This document shows positions 46,208-57,449 of a DNA stretch of 64,000 nucleotides, piece by piece. Made by a program: the position numbers and the translations under genes. Numbering within the stretch: position 1 is the first letter of the stretch; each line of letters opens with the position of its first letter. The stretch comes from Oikopleura dioica. Taxonomy: Eukaryota > Chordata > Appendicularia > Copelata > Oikopleuridae. The notes under the pieces were generated by a model. The model did not search any database. It was not told where the DNA came from and was given only the letters and a program-made list of their open reading frames with translations. The stretch spans positions 318,501-382,500 of the forward strand of contig OU015568.1 of the NCBI GenBank assembly GCA_907165135.1. Reading direction: 5' to 3'.

Positions 46208-47873
46208 ATGTGGAAATTCGCAGGGCTTGTTGGCTTGCTAGGTTTGCAGATAAGTCTGTCGAGGAAGTGGAGAAAGGAGGCGGCGAAAATGGAGAGAAAC
46301 GATAATTGGAGCAGTTTGGAAAATATTTGGACGGTGGATGAAATTGCGGAGATTAAAAATCAAATGCGAAAAAGAGGCCTTTTCAGGTAAAATACTTTCA
46401 GCTTCTTTAACAAGCGAGATTACACAAAATATTTAAATTCATCTCCGTAACGACAAGACAATTTTCAAAAAAATCGCAACGGAAAACATACTTATTGTTT
46501 TCTCTCATCTTCATTTTTCTTCTCTAGAACCGCTACAAACTTGGACAACCACGCAATAAACGACCACATCGGCGAAAAAACTGCCCTCCTCCCTGATGGC
46601 ACCTGTGCGCACCCCTACATGCTCCCCAATTCCAAGCGCGAGTACTGCACTCTCGCTGGAAGATTCGATGTCGGAGTGCACCACGTGATCTCGGGAGGCC
46701 CGCAGTCGAAGAAAATGTACCGCGACGATTTGGCAAATTTGATCGGTTCCACTTTCTTCCAGCAGTATTTTTCGCACATCAAAGACGGGCCCGATTCTCT
46801 CTCTTCCGTCGGCGCTATCTCCAAAGTCTTCGCTTCTGAACAATACAAAGCCGTTTCTGAAAAGTTCTGTCCTTCGCCAAAGAAAAATCATCAAGAAATG
46901 ATGGCGCTGACGGTTTTGCTTCCTGGATCGGAACTGGCTGTTCATTACGACAATCCGTATTTCATGGAGTTTTCGAGGGAGAGTACCCCGGTTTGGCTGC
47001 TAGTTGCGCTGAGGCAAAGTGGAGTGATCAATGAGAATGAAGTTCCGCAGATTCAAGGAGTTGCATACATGTTAGTTCGATAGCTTCCTGACCACTCTGC
47101 CTGTAGATTTTATCTAGATATACAAGTGATTGCGCATTTCTGGTCTTTATTGCCATTTTAGTCACGGAAACGAAACAAACCCATATGTCGACGGAGGCGA
47201 TTTCGTCTTCTGGCCACATGGTCCAAAAGGCGAAAAGTACTCTTTTCGAGCAAAACATAATTCCGCTATTATTGTTGGTGAGTGTTTGCTGATCTTCTTC
47301 CTTGATATCAAAATTCATTTTCAGACGGAGTAAAAACAGCGCACGGGGTTGAAACTTTTCGTCCGAATTCGAAGGCTTTTATTGCCAACAAAGACAAAGC
47401 AACTGAGCTCAGATACAAGGAGGGCGAAACGTGGGAGCTTTTTGAAGACGGAAAATTCATGTAAGAACGGAGCGCTTTTGAAAATTCAAGAATTTTTGAA
47501 GCCGAACTTTTGATGAGTCGGAAATCCGAATCGGAGTCGTTTGGAGAACACTCTGTCTTGATGATGAAAATCAATATGAAACTTGGAGAAAAACTAGAAA
47601 TGACAAATCTTCTCAAGACGCGGTCGAGATTTTGAAGAAAAAACTCAAAGAAGATGGAAAACCCATTCCAAGTAGGCTCTTTTGTCAAAACTGCAGAAAC
47701 GTTATTTTTAAGGTGACCCGGTTGAACTTGCAAAATCATTTGTCGAAGCTTATGTCGAATATCCTTTTGGCGACGGAATCATTCCTTACAACTTTTGTGC
47801 CTTGACCGAAATCATTCCTCAAAATTTCAAATCCTACGCAAAAATGCTTCTTGATCCGCTTTGCAAAATATAA
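46208..47873 (+). CDS. Putative 2-oxoglutarate/Fe(II)-type oxygenase with N-terminal signal or anchor
   Basis: Exons join(46208..46386, 46528..47070, 47162..47277, 47325..47460, 47502..47671, 47713..47873), 434 aa, consistent phases. An N-terminal hydrophobic stretch (FAGLVGLLGLQISL) suggests ER entry. The core has VHYDNPYF (possible H-x-D metal pair), GGDFVFWPHG, then DGVKTAHGVETFRPN (possible distal His and Arg), in the order and approximate spacing of a double-stranded beta-helix dioxygenase. No exact subfamily is recognised, and the assignment rests only on these motifs. If correct it would hydroxylate a protein or small molecule. The C-terminal 110 residues are helical and charged. It sits tail-to-tail with the minus-strand ZP gene. 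Confidence 0.55.
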
Positions 47874-47983
47874 AATATTTGAATAGAAAATTTAAATAAG
47901 AGTGTTTTTGTAAGCAGTGAGGAAGAGGTAATTTTTATAGGTAGTGAATCCGAAACTTCGAAAAGAAATTCGTCGTTTTGATA

Positions 47984-48335
47984 AATGATGATTAGGGCCG
48001 ACGCGTAAAAAATCAACCCCAAGAAAGCATCAACGTAGAGAGCTGAAACTTCGGGAGGTAATGTTACATTACTAATGTAGTTCGACCCAAATAAAAAAAT
48101 TGCTATCGAAAATTTACTTCTGGTATGAGCTGATCGACCTTGATCAGGCGTTCAAGGTCGTCAAGCTATTTTAGCTTTTCGGAGGCCTGTATCACGTGAC
48201 CACGTGACAAGACCAAACAATTTTCAATAGCAATTTTTTTAAGTTTGGTCGAACTACACTATGTCCCGAAATTTCAGCTCTCTACGTTAATGCTTTCTTG
48301 GGGATGATTTTTTACGCGTCGGCCCTAATTATCAT
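47984..48335. mobile_element. MITE-like element with ~120-bp inverted repeats
   Basis: The left arm begins near 47984 (ATGATGATTAGGGCCGACGC). The right arm, ending near 48335, is its inverted copy (GGCCCTAATTATCAT). Identity continues for more than 100 bp through TCTCTACGTT and a GTTCGAC motif. The interior has no protein-coding frame. The element lies between the convergent oxygenase and ZP genes. Confidence 0.7.
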
Positions 48336-48415
48336 GAAGATTTTCCGAGAAAGAGTTTCGCCGATCATGTTTATTTATTTCATGATATTTAGTAAAAAAG
48401 GCAGAAACAAGAAAC

Positions 48416-51406
48416 TTATTTTAAAAATGGTCTTCTTTGAAAAAAACCTCGAAATCGAGGCTGCTCCTTTCTCGTTTGAATCGGCATTTCCAAGGACAAG
48501 TGAGAAACCAAATCGTCTGTATTTTCTAGAACAAGGAGCTCCCGTCGCTTTCTGGTTGCATCGCTATCGCAAGTGTTATCGCAGTCCGCGCACAATCGTA
48601 CATCGCAGTGTAAATATCTTAACAAGCAAAAATGATAAAAACACTGATTTTGTAGATTTTTCTCGACTTATCATCATTGAGAAGCAAATTTGTCCAATTG
48701 GCTATTTCGTCACTCGTAATTACGATTTTTCTTATTAATAAAATTCTCAACTTACAATGAAGAACTTTCATCGCCGTCAAACAAAAAGCTTTTGACGGAA
48801 AATCTCGCATCGGAGCTCCCGAAATTCTGGAAAATCTCGATTGAACCCTCCTCAGCATTTGTTTCCCCGCATCCGTCTTCGATGAAAGTATAGAAGAGAG
48901 CATCAGCAGGATCGGGAGAACCAGTGAACCAGCATTTCTCGACGCCAAGTTTGAGGTCTCCAGGAGCGGTTGTGGAGATTCCAACAAAGATTTTTTCTTA
49001 AAAGAGTTTTGACTCGAAACTTTTAAGGATTGAAGTTAGGGTTAGGTTACGGACCGAAATGAAAAGGAGCTTTATAAGGGGGTGGCATCAGGAACCGACA
49101 AAAAAATTTCGACAAATTTTGCGTGGTTGGCTACTCGGCTTCTGATTGGCCTGTTAGCCAAATCCAGGATTCTGGTTGGCTGAAAATTTCCACGCAAAAT
49201 TTGTCGGGATTTTTGTCGGTTTCTGACACCTCCCCTTCAAAAAATTTGACCAATCCTAAATTCTAAAATGAGCCTCATAAATTTCTATTCATCCTTTTCA
49301 ATGAAAAATGATTTTACCTGGGACATCAAATTCCGCATCCGCCTCAACAAAATCCTCGTAAGTAGCGTCCTTGTAAATCGCCATTTGATAGTCGAGTTGC
49401 ACAGCCGTCGATTTCAAATTGACGATTCCTGCGGGGACGACAGTTTGCAAATAGCCCATGTTAAACGCTGATACTGTCAGTGAGATTGGGTAAGTGCACG
49501 CGAAATTGACTGTTTGTTGGTGTTTCTACTGTAATTAAGCCAGTGCGACGCGCATGAGGATTTGAGTCGACTTCCGCTTTCCGGAATAAGAAAAAGAAGA
49601 TCGTTTCTGATGCGCTAGGCAAACTTGAAATTTTGGAAATCTAGTTTTCCAGCAAAATAAACACCATTTCCTTTTGCTTCGCGAATTCTAGTGATTTTGC
49701 CAACTTGAAGACCCGTTCGCCCTGAGACAGCATTTGACAAGGTGTAATGCGTCGAATTAGCCTCTCGATGAGTTCTGTCCATGGTGAATTTGTACAGTAT
49801 TTAAGCAGCTACGCGATACTGTCAAAATGATAGCTCGCTCTATTCGTTTTGTTGACAGATTTTGTTGATAAATCGAATCAAAATTGACACGTGCCTGGCA
49901 GCTCAGGGCAAAATTGGCTGTTTCCAGGCTATTTTTGGTGGCCTTTTCTTTTTTCCAAAAATTTTTAGTGACTCCCTTATTTTTTGTCTCAAAACTTGTC
50001 CAAGATAATCTTCCTTTTATAAAGTCCCTTGACACCCTTAAGTTAAGTTAGACAGTCATATGACTCATATGATATGAGATAGGACCTCAAGACCGATAAC
50101 CCGACTTTATCATTAATCCTAACCCAAATCCTAACTCTTGCCCTTTTTAGATCCTCAATTTCACCATTCCTGCAGCTATCCCTTTCCTCCAATGTCCAGA
50201 CAAACCTGTCTCCATCTTCACTAAATTCTCCCATGCAATGATCATCATCTCCAGCAGCTAGGCCGAGTCCCGTACCACCCTCTGGCCCATCCAGGTTCAA
50301 ATCGTCGATGGAAAAGCCGTAGTAGACCATGGCGCAGCGGTCGATCTCGATTTTCATGTTGTCGATGCCGCAAGTTTGCCAGGCGTAGTCTTCAAGATTC
50401 ATCTGTCGACGCGCAGGAAACTGCGAAAAATCGCAACAGGTTTCTGGCAATTCCATCGACTCAAATTCAACTGGAGCGCAATGTCGCTGAGAATTTCTCA
50501 TCACGAAAATCAGCTCTTGTTCGTCCGTCATTAGCATCGAAGCTTGAGAACAGAAACTTGAAGTTGAATTATCAGCAGAGTCGCGGTCGACAAAGGCGAA
50601 ACCGGCGGTGATGCTTCCACTGAAACCGTCAAGTTCGAAGTCTGTTGGATCGAGTGGGATCGGATCTGGGCGATTGGGGTCGACAAAACGGATGTTCCAG
50701 CAGTTGTTTTTCAAATAGCTGAGCTCTTTGTTCGATGGCTAGGAAAAAATGAAGATTTTGAGTATGTTTTATGAGATCGCATTTTAGTCTAGTGACGCCC
50801 TTATTCTCGTTTACCAAAAGAAAAAAACTAATATTTATCTAGTTTTTCTTTCCCTTACTCTAACCCAAACCCTAAAAGATTGAGCATTTAACACCAGATT
50901 TTTATTGGAGAGTTTCTTTTATCATAGTGACACCCTTATTTTATTTGACAAAAAGAGAGGTCTAATAGACTATTAGTAATAGTGGTTTTTCGAAATAATA
51001 CGGGGGTCAATAGATTATCTCTCTTGCGAAAATTCTTATTCAAAATTCCTACGTCCTTGGTTATCAAAATCTGTTTCTCTCGGTAATCTACGTAAATTCC
51101 ATCAATAGCGACCCTCGAAGTACATAAAGCTGCCGCAATCCGTCGACACACAAAAAATTACTTATCAAAGCTCACCTGAAGATAGCACTCGCCATCGTAT
51201 GCTGAGAAATCGTGGTGGAATTCTATTTTGCCTGTTTCTTCGTTGAACTTGAAATAGTCGTAAATATCGCCTTGGCCGGGCAGTTCTTCGGTTTCGCCAT
51301 CTCCAGAAAAATCGCCGGAAAAAGAGCCGGAACCTTCAGTTTCCCAACATTTTGGAATTCCGGCGAAAACGGGAGCGCAAAAAATAACAGTTTTTAAAAG
51401 TTTCAT
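48416..51406 (-). CDS. Zona pellucida (ZP) domain secreted or membrane protein
   Basis: Proposed exons complement(48416..48617, 48756..48996, 49318..49525, 49621..~49797, ~50110..50738, 51176..51406). A signal peptide (MKLLKTVIFCAPVFAG) is followed by an acidic segment and a large Cys-containing region (PETCCDFSQFP, WQTCGID). Next is a ZP module with VNFACTYPIS, VQLDYQMAIYKDATY, CWFTGSPDPADAL, FIEDGCG, ARFSVKSFLFDG, and YLHCDVRLC...C...C followed by a furin-type RKRR. The RKRR after the last cysteines is the consensus cleavage site of ZP proteins. No membrane segment follows, so secretion after cleavage is likely. The junctions around 49621-50110 are uncertain; one intron appears to be GC-AG (donor 49619-49620). 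Such proteins polymerise into extracellular filaments. Confidence 0.75.
49077..49237. mobile_element. Short inverted-repeat element in a ZP-gene intron
   Basis: GGGGGTGGCATCAGGAACCG on the left is matched by an inverted, slightly diverged copy at the right end. Both arms then continue with ACAAATTTTGCGTGG. Total about 160 bp, no coding frame; it lies in the intron between 48997 and 49317. Confidence 0.6.
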
Positions 51407-51853
51407 TTTTTTTTTCAAAAAATCTCGTGAATTTTTCTCCGAAAATTTGAAAAATATTTTCTCAAAAATCCGAACTGATGATTTTTTATCGAAGATGGAA
51501 GGATATTTATACCGATCATGCCGATTTTCACGGTTAAACCCGGCTCATATAATTCCAGCCGGGCAATATTGCATTACAAATAGAACACGTACTCGGCGGA
51601 AAATTTGATGATGTCATAATTGAACCTTTCAATGATTGAATGATTGGGACAGGTTTGGAAAAGAAACAAAATTTATTAACAAAAAAAGCGGAGATTTCTA
51701 AACATAAATTTTTCCAAGAGCAAGTCGTTTTCGCGTTTCTAAGATCAGCGTTCGACGGGGTCGAGAGGTCGGTTCTTCGTATAAATTTCTGAAAAAAATA
51801 TTTCCTAGCAGGCTTTTTCATCGATTTTTAGCATAGAGACACCCTTATTTTCT
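49966..51853. repeat. Four dispersed copies of a TAGTGACACCCTTATTT motif
   Basis: Copies lie at 49966-49985, 50790-50809, 50925-50944 and 51834-51853, all in the same orientation, differing by one to three bases. Three are in introns of the ZP gene and one lies just upstream of it. The shorter core ACACCCTTA also appears near 50030 and 60230. Function unknown. Confidence 0.55.
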
Positions 51854-52340
51854 TCTCAAAATAAGAATTTGATCATTTTTTCGTTTTTTTTTTGTATTTT
51901 CCTCAGCAACTTTTAGTTGAAAGAATTTAAAATCTCAATTATCTTTCTGTTCTTATGAAAAAAATAAAGGTGTCCTTTTTTATTTCCGAAGAAAAGTCCC
52001 GCAAAAGATTTTTTCTATGAATTTTCTTCGCGAATTTTTTACCTGATCATAGTTTTTGAGCGACATCTTGGCGGAGGAACTTTTGTCGGATAAGTTTTCG
52101 CCCTGAATAAATACAATAACTTCCCCTTCAAAAATCATTGATTCAGATGCAGCGGAAGCTGCGATTTATGTCGTTTTCTCAAACACTCTGAAAAGCGAGA
52201 TTTTTTAGTACCGTATGCTTGCTCGTAGATCGCGATGATTTCCGTCCGCTAGGCCGCCAAATGACTGTATTTCAGGCTCAATTGATAATATATTTTTATT
52301 AATACAGGTTTGGAGAGTATAGATAAAGCGAACCCTTTGC
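51407..52340 (-). other. Unresolved region upstream of the ZP gene with exon-like minus-strand pieces
   Basis: On the minus strand, GENLSDKSSSAKMSLKNYD (about 52100-52045) ends at a GTAAAA donor. A segment after TTTTTTCAG near 51795 reads YEEPTSRPRRTLILETRKRL before a stop, with AATAAA shortly after. They could form a small gene, but no join is in phase with a canonical donor. No family is recognised. Confidence 0.25.
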
Positions 52341-52550
52341 TTAATTTATCGGTAATTTAGAGCAAAAAAAATCAATATGCAACATATTTTGAAAAGATTT
52401 ATGGTTCCTCAATTTTTCTTCAGAAAATTGAGCCCTTGACCAAATAGATCTCATCATTTCGCCTCGTTTAACGACGTCGATCCTTTCCGTGACAGGCGAT
52501 CTGCAGCATTCAATGGCAGGCAGCTTTTTATCGAATATAAATTGCATCAA
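52341..52550 (-). CDS. Hypothetical small protein
   Basis: An open frame of about 69 codons (MQFIFDKKLPAIECC…) has reasonable codon use but no signal peptide, domain or splice context. It could be an exon of the gene represented by the minus-strand frame at 52875-53141. Low support. Confidence 0.2.
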   Translation of the reverse strand: MMQFIFDKKLPAIECCRSPVTERIDVVKRGEMMRSIWSRAQFSEEKLRNHKSFQNMLHIDFFCSKLPIN

Positions 52551-52874
52551 TCAATTGTTATCCCCTTGTAAATTTATCAAAATGACCTTGAGCTAACAAT
52601 ACAACTTTCACTGCCCGCTCTATTCTGCGTTTGAAAATTCACATCAACAAGAATCTTTCAAAAAATAAAAGTTAATTTTCATCGAAATAATTTTTAATAA
52701 TTTTTTATCATTTATAAATTATAAATAAGAAAAAAATTTAAGAATTTTTTATTTTGAAATCTTAAATTTTGACTTGATTTATTAATTTAATTTTGATAAA
52801 ACATTAAGGGTATCCCTTCGTAAAGTCTTAAAAAATGAGATCTTGTTCTTTAAATTTTTATCCGATCCTTGAAA

Positions 52875-53141
52875 CTATTCTTTGAAGAAGTCTTTGAAAC
52901 TGACCTTGAAATGCTGTTTCCCTCTCTTTCTTTTTCTTTCTTGCTCATTTGTTGCCCGTTGTTTTTGCTCATTTTTTATCTTTTCCTGTCTGATTTCCCC
53001 AAAAAACTTGATGGAGTCTAAACAAAAACGACTGCACTCTACTAGCAACTCGCTCGCGGCGATGTTCTTTTCAAATATCTGCTTGATGGCGCTGCCACGA
53101 AATATACGAGTTAAATTTTTGAAAATGACGAATAAGTTCAT
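52875..53141 (-). CDS. Hypothetical basic, helical protein
   Basis: An open frame of 88 codons from ATG 53141 (MNLFVIFKNLTRIFRG) runs into a long charged helix (KIKNEQKQRATNEQERKRKR). A GT donor-like GTCAGT after FK, near 52910, suggests that it may continue in another exon. The opposite strand is also open here, but its codon composition is less like the neighbouring genes. Family unknown. Confidence 0.35.
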   Translation of the reverse strand: MNLFVIFKNLTRIFRGSAIKQIFEKNIAASELLVECSRFCLDSIKFFGEIRQEKIKNEQKQRATNEQERKRKRGKQHFKVSFKDFFKE

Positions 53142-53375
53142 CTAGATTTTTGCTCACCTTGTTTGCATGTAGGGGTTCGTTGTTTACTCCAATTTGTAAA
53201 CGAGGAAAGCGAGATCATTTAATTGCTCTCAATAAAAAATCGAAGGAAAAAATGATCATAAAATACATTATTTCAACTTCAAAAGACTTCGAAGCTTTTG
53301 CTTTCTGCAATGATTTTTCTACCTTTCCATCCCTAGTCAGAAATATTAAAAATAAATTTCTTCTCAAAATGAAAT

Positions 53376-53500
53376 ACTGCATAAATTCCCGAGCAAAAAG
53401 CCAACAAAACGCCCACTTCCTAAAAAATTTCCAAGTAAGCTTGAGAAACCATCACCTTGCAGAACGAATAACGAATAACAGTGAGAATAATTCTAAACGC
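53376..53500 (+). pseudogene. Duplicated fragment of the sushi-protein exon 3
   Basis: About 100 bp match exon 3 of the sushi gene (1185-1285, minus strand) at roughly 85 percent identity. In the same frame it reads HKFPSKKPTKRPLPKKFPS, then LEKPSPC, then diverges to a stop. It lies just upstream of an unrelated secreted-protein gene. A shorter similarity (AAAAGACTTCGAA) precedes it near 53280. It is probably a non-functional duplicate. Confidence 0.6.
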
Positions 53501-53577
53501 CCTGAAATCTTGAGAAAAAACAGATGCTCACAACAAAAAATTTTTCACCAATATATTGTGGATTATTCTGAGACAAA

Positions 53578-54203
53578 ATGAAGTTGCTTTCGCTCTTTTT
53601 ATTCAACCTAGGGGTTGATGCGGTTTCGATCGAAAAGGGAGACGCTGCGGTCGAGAAAGTTATTAGCGATGAACTCGTCAAATGTGGTCGGAACAGCATG
53701 TCTATGCCACGATGTGTTCTGAATCTTCACGATGCCTTGCTTGTCGAAACTGGAAGAAAGTACAGTTGCGTTTGCTCCGACGATTCCGCTCGTACTGCTG
53801 GACACTCGACGATTCCGACCAACACGTAAGGGATAAAATAATTTTTTGAATCATTTTCAATCAAGTGGATACGGTCATGGATACAATCTTGTTGCCTCCT
53901 GTGGCATCGAAGGCAATTCCAACGTCTATAAAGACCTCTTCGAGGCTTATGTAAGTGGCTCAATTGTTTGAGAAAATAAATTCTTTCCAGTGCGACATCT
54001 GCTCAAGCGCTTGCACATATCAATCGAACCCACCAATGTGCGCTGTTGAATGTATGGGAAATGTCTCACAAAGTCTCGGCTTTTGTGAAACGAAGCAAAT
54101 AACCATGCTTGTTGGGCAGGGCGATATGGGTATCTACTCCTATGGTGGCGATATGTTCGGCTCGAGATATGCTGGAATGACATGCGCTGCTTTCTGTGTC
54201 TGA
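53578..54203 (+). CDS. Secreted cysteine-rich protein
   Basis: Exons join(53578..53825, 53866..53950, 53991..54203), 181 aa, phases consistent, introns of 40 bp. A signal peptide (MKLLSLFLFNLGVDA) is followed by 14 cysteines in several pairs (CVCSDDS, CDICSSACTYQS, CAVEC, CAAFCV at the C-terminus), which suggests a compact disulfide-bonded secreted protein. AATAAA lies at 54236-54241. I do not recognise the family. A fragment of the sushi gene lies directly upstream in what should be its promoter. Confidence 0.65.
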
Positions 54204-54453
54204 AATTATTACATGGTCTTCGATCGAGATCGATCAATAAAATTGAGACAGTGTTTCTTAAAAAAAATTTTCTGTAAAAAATAAGGGAAAAAAGATGCGT
54301 CAGAGGGAAAAAAATTCCGGGCATGCTGCCATAAAGCGTAAATAATCAGCTCAATGCTTGTTTTTTCGCCACTCGGGGGCATAATTGTGGCGTCATCGGT
54401 TTCTCGCTTTTTATCAGCTTCCTTCAAAAACAAAGCTGGAAAAGAAATAAGTG

Positions 54454-57107
54454 ATGCCCGTCTTGTCAAATTCTAGGGCTAGTTCGTATAGAAAGGCTTT
54501 TGGGCCGACGAGGGGGCAGTTTGGGAGTACGCAGAGTATCAACAAGATTCCCAATGAAGGTGCAGAGAAGACGGACTTTTATACTTCCGATGATATTCAA
54601 GGTAAAATCTTAAAGCGCTAGAATTTGTCTCATTAGCTATTTTAGCCATGTACGCCGCAGCGCAGAATAAATTTGGATCCCCAAACGAGCGACTTGGATC
54701 ACTGAACTCTCGATTCGCGAGCTACATTGAAAAAGTCCGATTCTTGGAAGAGCAGAATAGAATTCTAGAGCTGAAAATCAAAGCTGCTCAGAAACGGAAG
54801 TCTGAAATTGAAAATCACCATGATACGGCGAGGGAGATCGATGCCTTGAGAATCGCAATTGATCAAGAAACGATGGAGAAGGTCAAGATGCAGGTTGAGA
54901 GGGATAATTTGAAGGGAGATGCTGTTGAACTTAGGAATCGGGATAAAAATGATCTAGATTGAAAACCATAATGCAGCCAGATTTGAGATATATATATACT
55001 TTTCTGGAGACAACCTCTCTGAGGATTATATAATATAATAATCAACTTCTATTTAATATTAAATTCTGACTACGAACCTTAACTTAAATTTTAGCAATGA
55101 ATGCTTAGATCAAACTTATCTTTAAAAGTCATAAAATTGAGGACGAACATACTTTACGAAATGATCTTACAGATGAGCTTCAAAAGATGAGAAAAGATGT
55201 TGATGACGCAACGATGGTTCGGGTTGATCTTGGTAAGAATATCTTATTCAAAATACTATTTAAACACCACAAATATATTTCCAGGCTAGATAATCAGTAT
55301 TTTAATGCTTCAATACAGTATCGAATACTCAAAATTAACATGAAAAGTCCCATCAATTAAGACTGGAGACTAGCCTTTGAGATAACTTAATTCTTCTAAA
55401 TATGATCATCAATTTAGAACGCAAAATCGAAACTGTTCAAGAAGAACTTGACTACACCCGCCGAGTCCGAGCTGAAGAGATAGAGGATCTCAAGGTAATT
55501 TTATCTATCGGCATTATGTTTAAAAGATTCTTAGAATCAAATCTCTGAGCAAGGAATTTCCGTGGAAGTTGACGGTGTCACACCAGATATGACGCTTATT
55601 CTTGCCGAGATTCGAAAAGAATACGACGTCATTGCTGCGAAAAACAGAGATGAAGCAGAAGAATGGTACAAGAGAAAATGCTCGGATTTGGAGGAAAAAT
55701 CAAGATCGAATCAGGAAGAACTCGAGAAGGTCAACGCCGAAATCGCGGAGTACAGGAATGGTCGAAAAACCGGACTTCGGTATAAAATCAGGGTGCGCGT
55801 CAGTTAAGGCGTTTTTGCCATTTGCGTCTTTTAAGGCATTGCGTCTTTTAAGGCACTTGCGTCAGTTAAGGCGCTGAAAAATGACTAGTGGAATTCTGAT
55901 ATCAAGTAGGGTCTGCTAAATTACCTCGATTGTAACTATCCTTGAAATTCTCCTTATTTCAATCTCAAATTTAACAGCGTATTCAAAATATTTAAATTTC
56001 AGATAATTTCAAATACATTGAAAACGATCTGAGAAAATTAACTAAAATTTTAGTGTCGAACCTTTATTTTTACAAATAATAAATTTATTCTATCAAGAAA
56101 AACTTCAAATTCAATCATAAACCAGCGGTTCAGCTTATAACTGAATATAAAAAGATTTTCTTGAGAAAATATTAACTTTGGCACTTACCCTAGGAATTGG
56201 TAAAGTAATATTTTATCAAGAAATCTAGCAGACCCTAGTTGATATCAGAATTCCACTAGTCATTTTTCAGCGCCTTAACTGACGCAAGTGCCTTAAAAGA
56301 CGCAATGCCTTAAAAGACGCAAATGGCAAAAACGCCTTAACTGACGCGCACCCATAAAATCATAGCGTCCTTTTAAACCATTGAAAAGAAAGCAAGTCAC
56401 GCGGCTGGAAATGGAGCTTGAGAGTCTCAGAGGAACAAACGAATACCTCGAGCGAAATCTTCAGGTTTATTGACTGATAACGCATTTTTCTTATTTTCCC
56501 AAGGACATGGAAAAACGCTCAGAAGTCGAGGTCCAATCTTATCAAGCGCGAGTTTCAAAGCTTCAAGCTGAGCTGGATCGTGCTGTTAGTGACATGAAGG
56601 TATGACCCCGTGTTGTTCGTGATTCTAGAGATTTTTAGCGACATTTGACGGAGTACAAGAACCTTATGAGCGTGAAACTTTCGCTGGAGAAGGAAATCGA
56701 TACATACAGAAGCCTTTTGGAGGGCGAAGAAGGGCGGATTTCAACAAATGGTTCTTCAGGTACCAATTTCCCTTCGAAAAGATGCTCTATTGAATCTAGA
56801 TTCTGACCGAGACGATTCAAGCGAAGATGAGCGCCCACCGGTCCAAATCATCAAAACCCCCTCCAAGCCAATTTCCGCCCCAGCGATTCCTCCCCGAATC
56901 CCCGATCGACCAAAACCAACTCATACAGCGACAAAAGTCGTTGCCATCAAAGCTCCAGCGATTCCAAAGCGAGTGGAGCCCTCGATTATCATCAAGAAAA
57001 CTGCGCCACCAAGTGACTCAAGCTCTTCTGACGACTCTTCTGACTCTTCTTCTGACGATTCTGATGACTCATCGGAAGATTCTTCTGATGATTCTGTTTC
57101 TGAGTGA
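54454..57107 (+). CDS. Intermediate filament protein
   Basis: Exons join(54454..54601, 54646..54940, 55129..55232, 55418..55494, 55535..55755, 56389..56464, 56504..56599, 56639..56759, 56800..57107). A 60-residue Ser/Gly head leads to coil 1A ([20 protein letters not shown], the helix-initiation motif). The rod continues through [20 protein letters not shown] and ends with the helix-termination motif [18 protein letters not shown]. The tail is Pro/Lys-rich and ends in a Ser/Asp-rich run likely to be heavily phosphorylated. It is a cytoplasmic cytoskeletal filament subunit. The donor after 54940 is non-canonical (GG or GA), and the intron after 55755 needs a GA donor and carries a MITE. AATAAA follows at about 57160. 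Confidence 0.85.
55782..56362. mobile_element. MITE with ~130-bp inverted repeats and 9-bp target duplication
   Basis: ATAAAATCA at 55782-55790 and 56354-56362 flanks an element (55791-56353) whose arms begin GGGTGCGCGTCAGTTAAGGC and are inverted copies over about 130 bp. Each arm contains internal tandem units of the type GCGTCAGTTAAGGC / GCGTCTTTTAAGGC. The 9-bp duplication fits Mutator-type elements. It lies in an intron of the intermediate filament gene; no transposase is present. Confidence 0.85.
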
Positions 57108-57449
57108 ATCGATGTTTTATGATCTTCATCTCTTTGCAGAATCATTAATAATTCTGGACACTAATAAATAATAAAAAAAAAACCGCGAGAATGTAGACAT
57201 CACAATTCTTGGCCGTTTGTCAATAATCATTATCCAATCAGCATTATAACCACTCTCCCGAGTCTCATCACCTCTCGAGTCTCACGCCCAGTCCCTTTTT
57301 TTCCTTCATGCTCAATTCTCCAAAAAGCAGCCCGAGGCGTCTCTAGCGTCAAGAATAAAACGCGCTCAATTGAACGAAAGCGCATTTTATCCGGGCCTCT
57401 TTCTTTGCCTTTCTTTTATATCCAGAACAAATTTTCAAAAAGACTAGAA
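57108..57449. other. Intergenic region, promoter side of PIP5K
   Basis: It holds overlapping AATAAA signals (about 57160-57170) for the filament gene and pyrimidine-rich sequence before the next ATG. The sequence AAAAAGACTAG directly before ATG 57450 may be a trans-splice acceptor. CCAAT occurs once near 57235. Nothing else is recognised. Confidence 0.4.

Noticed and set aside
52882..53145. Plus-strand ORF with a signal-peptide-like start
   Set aside because: Opposite to a minus-strand frame with better codon composition; no splice or poly(A) context supports the plus frame.
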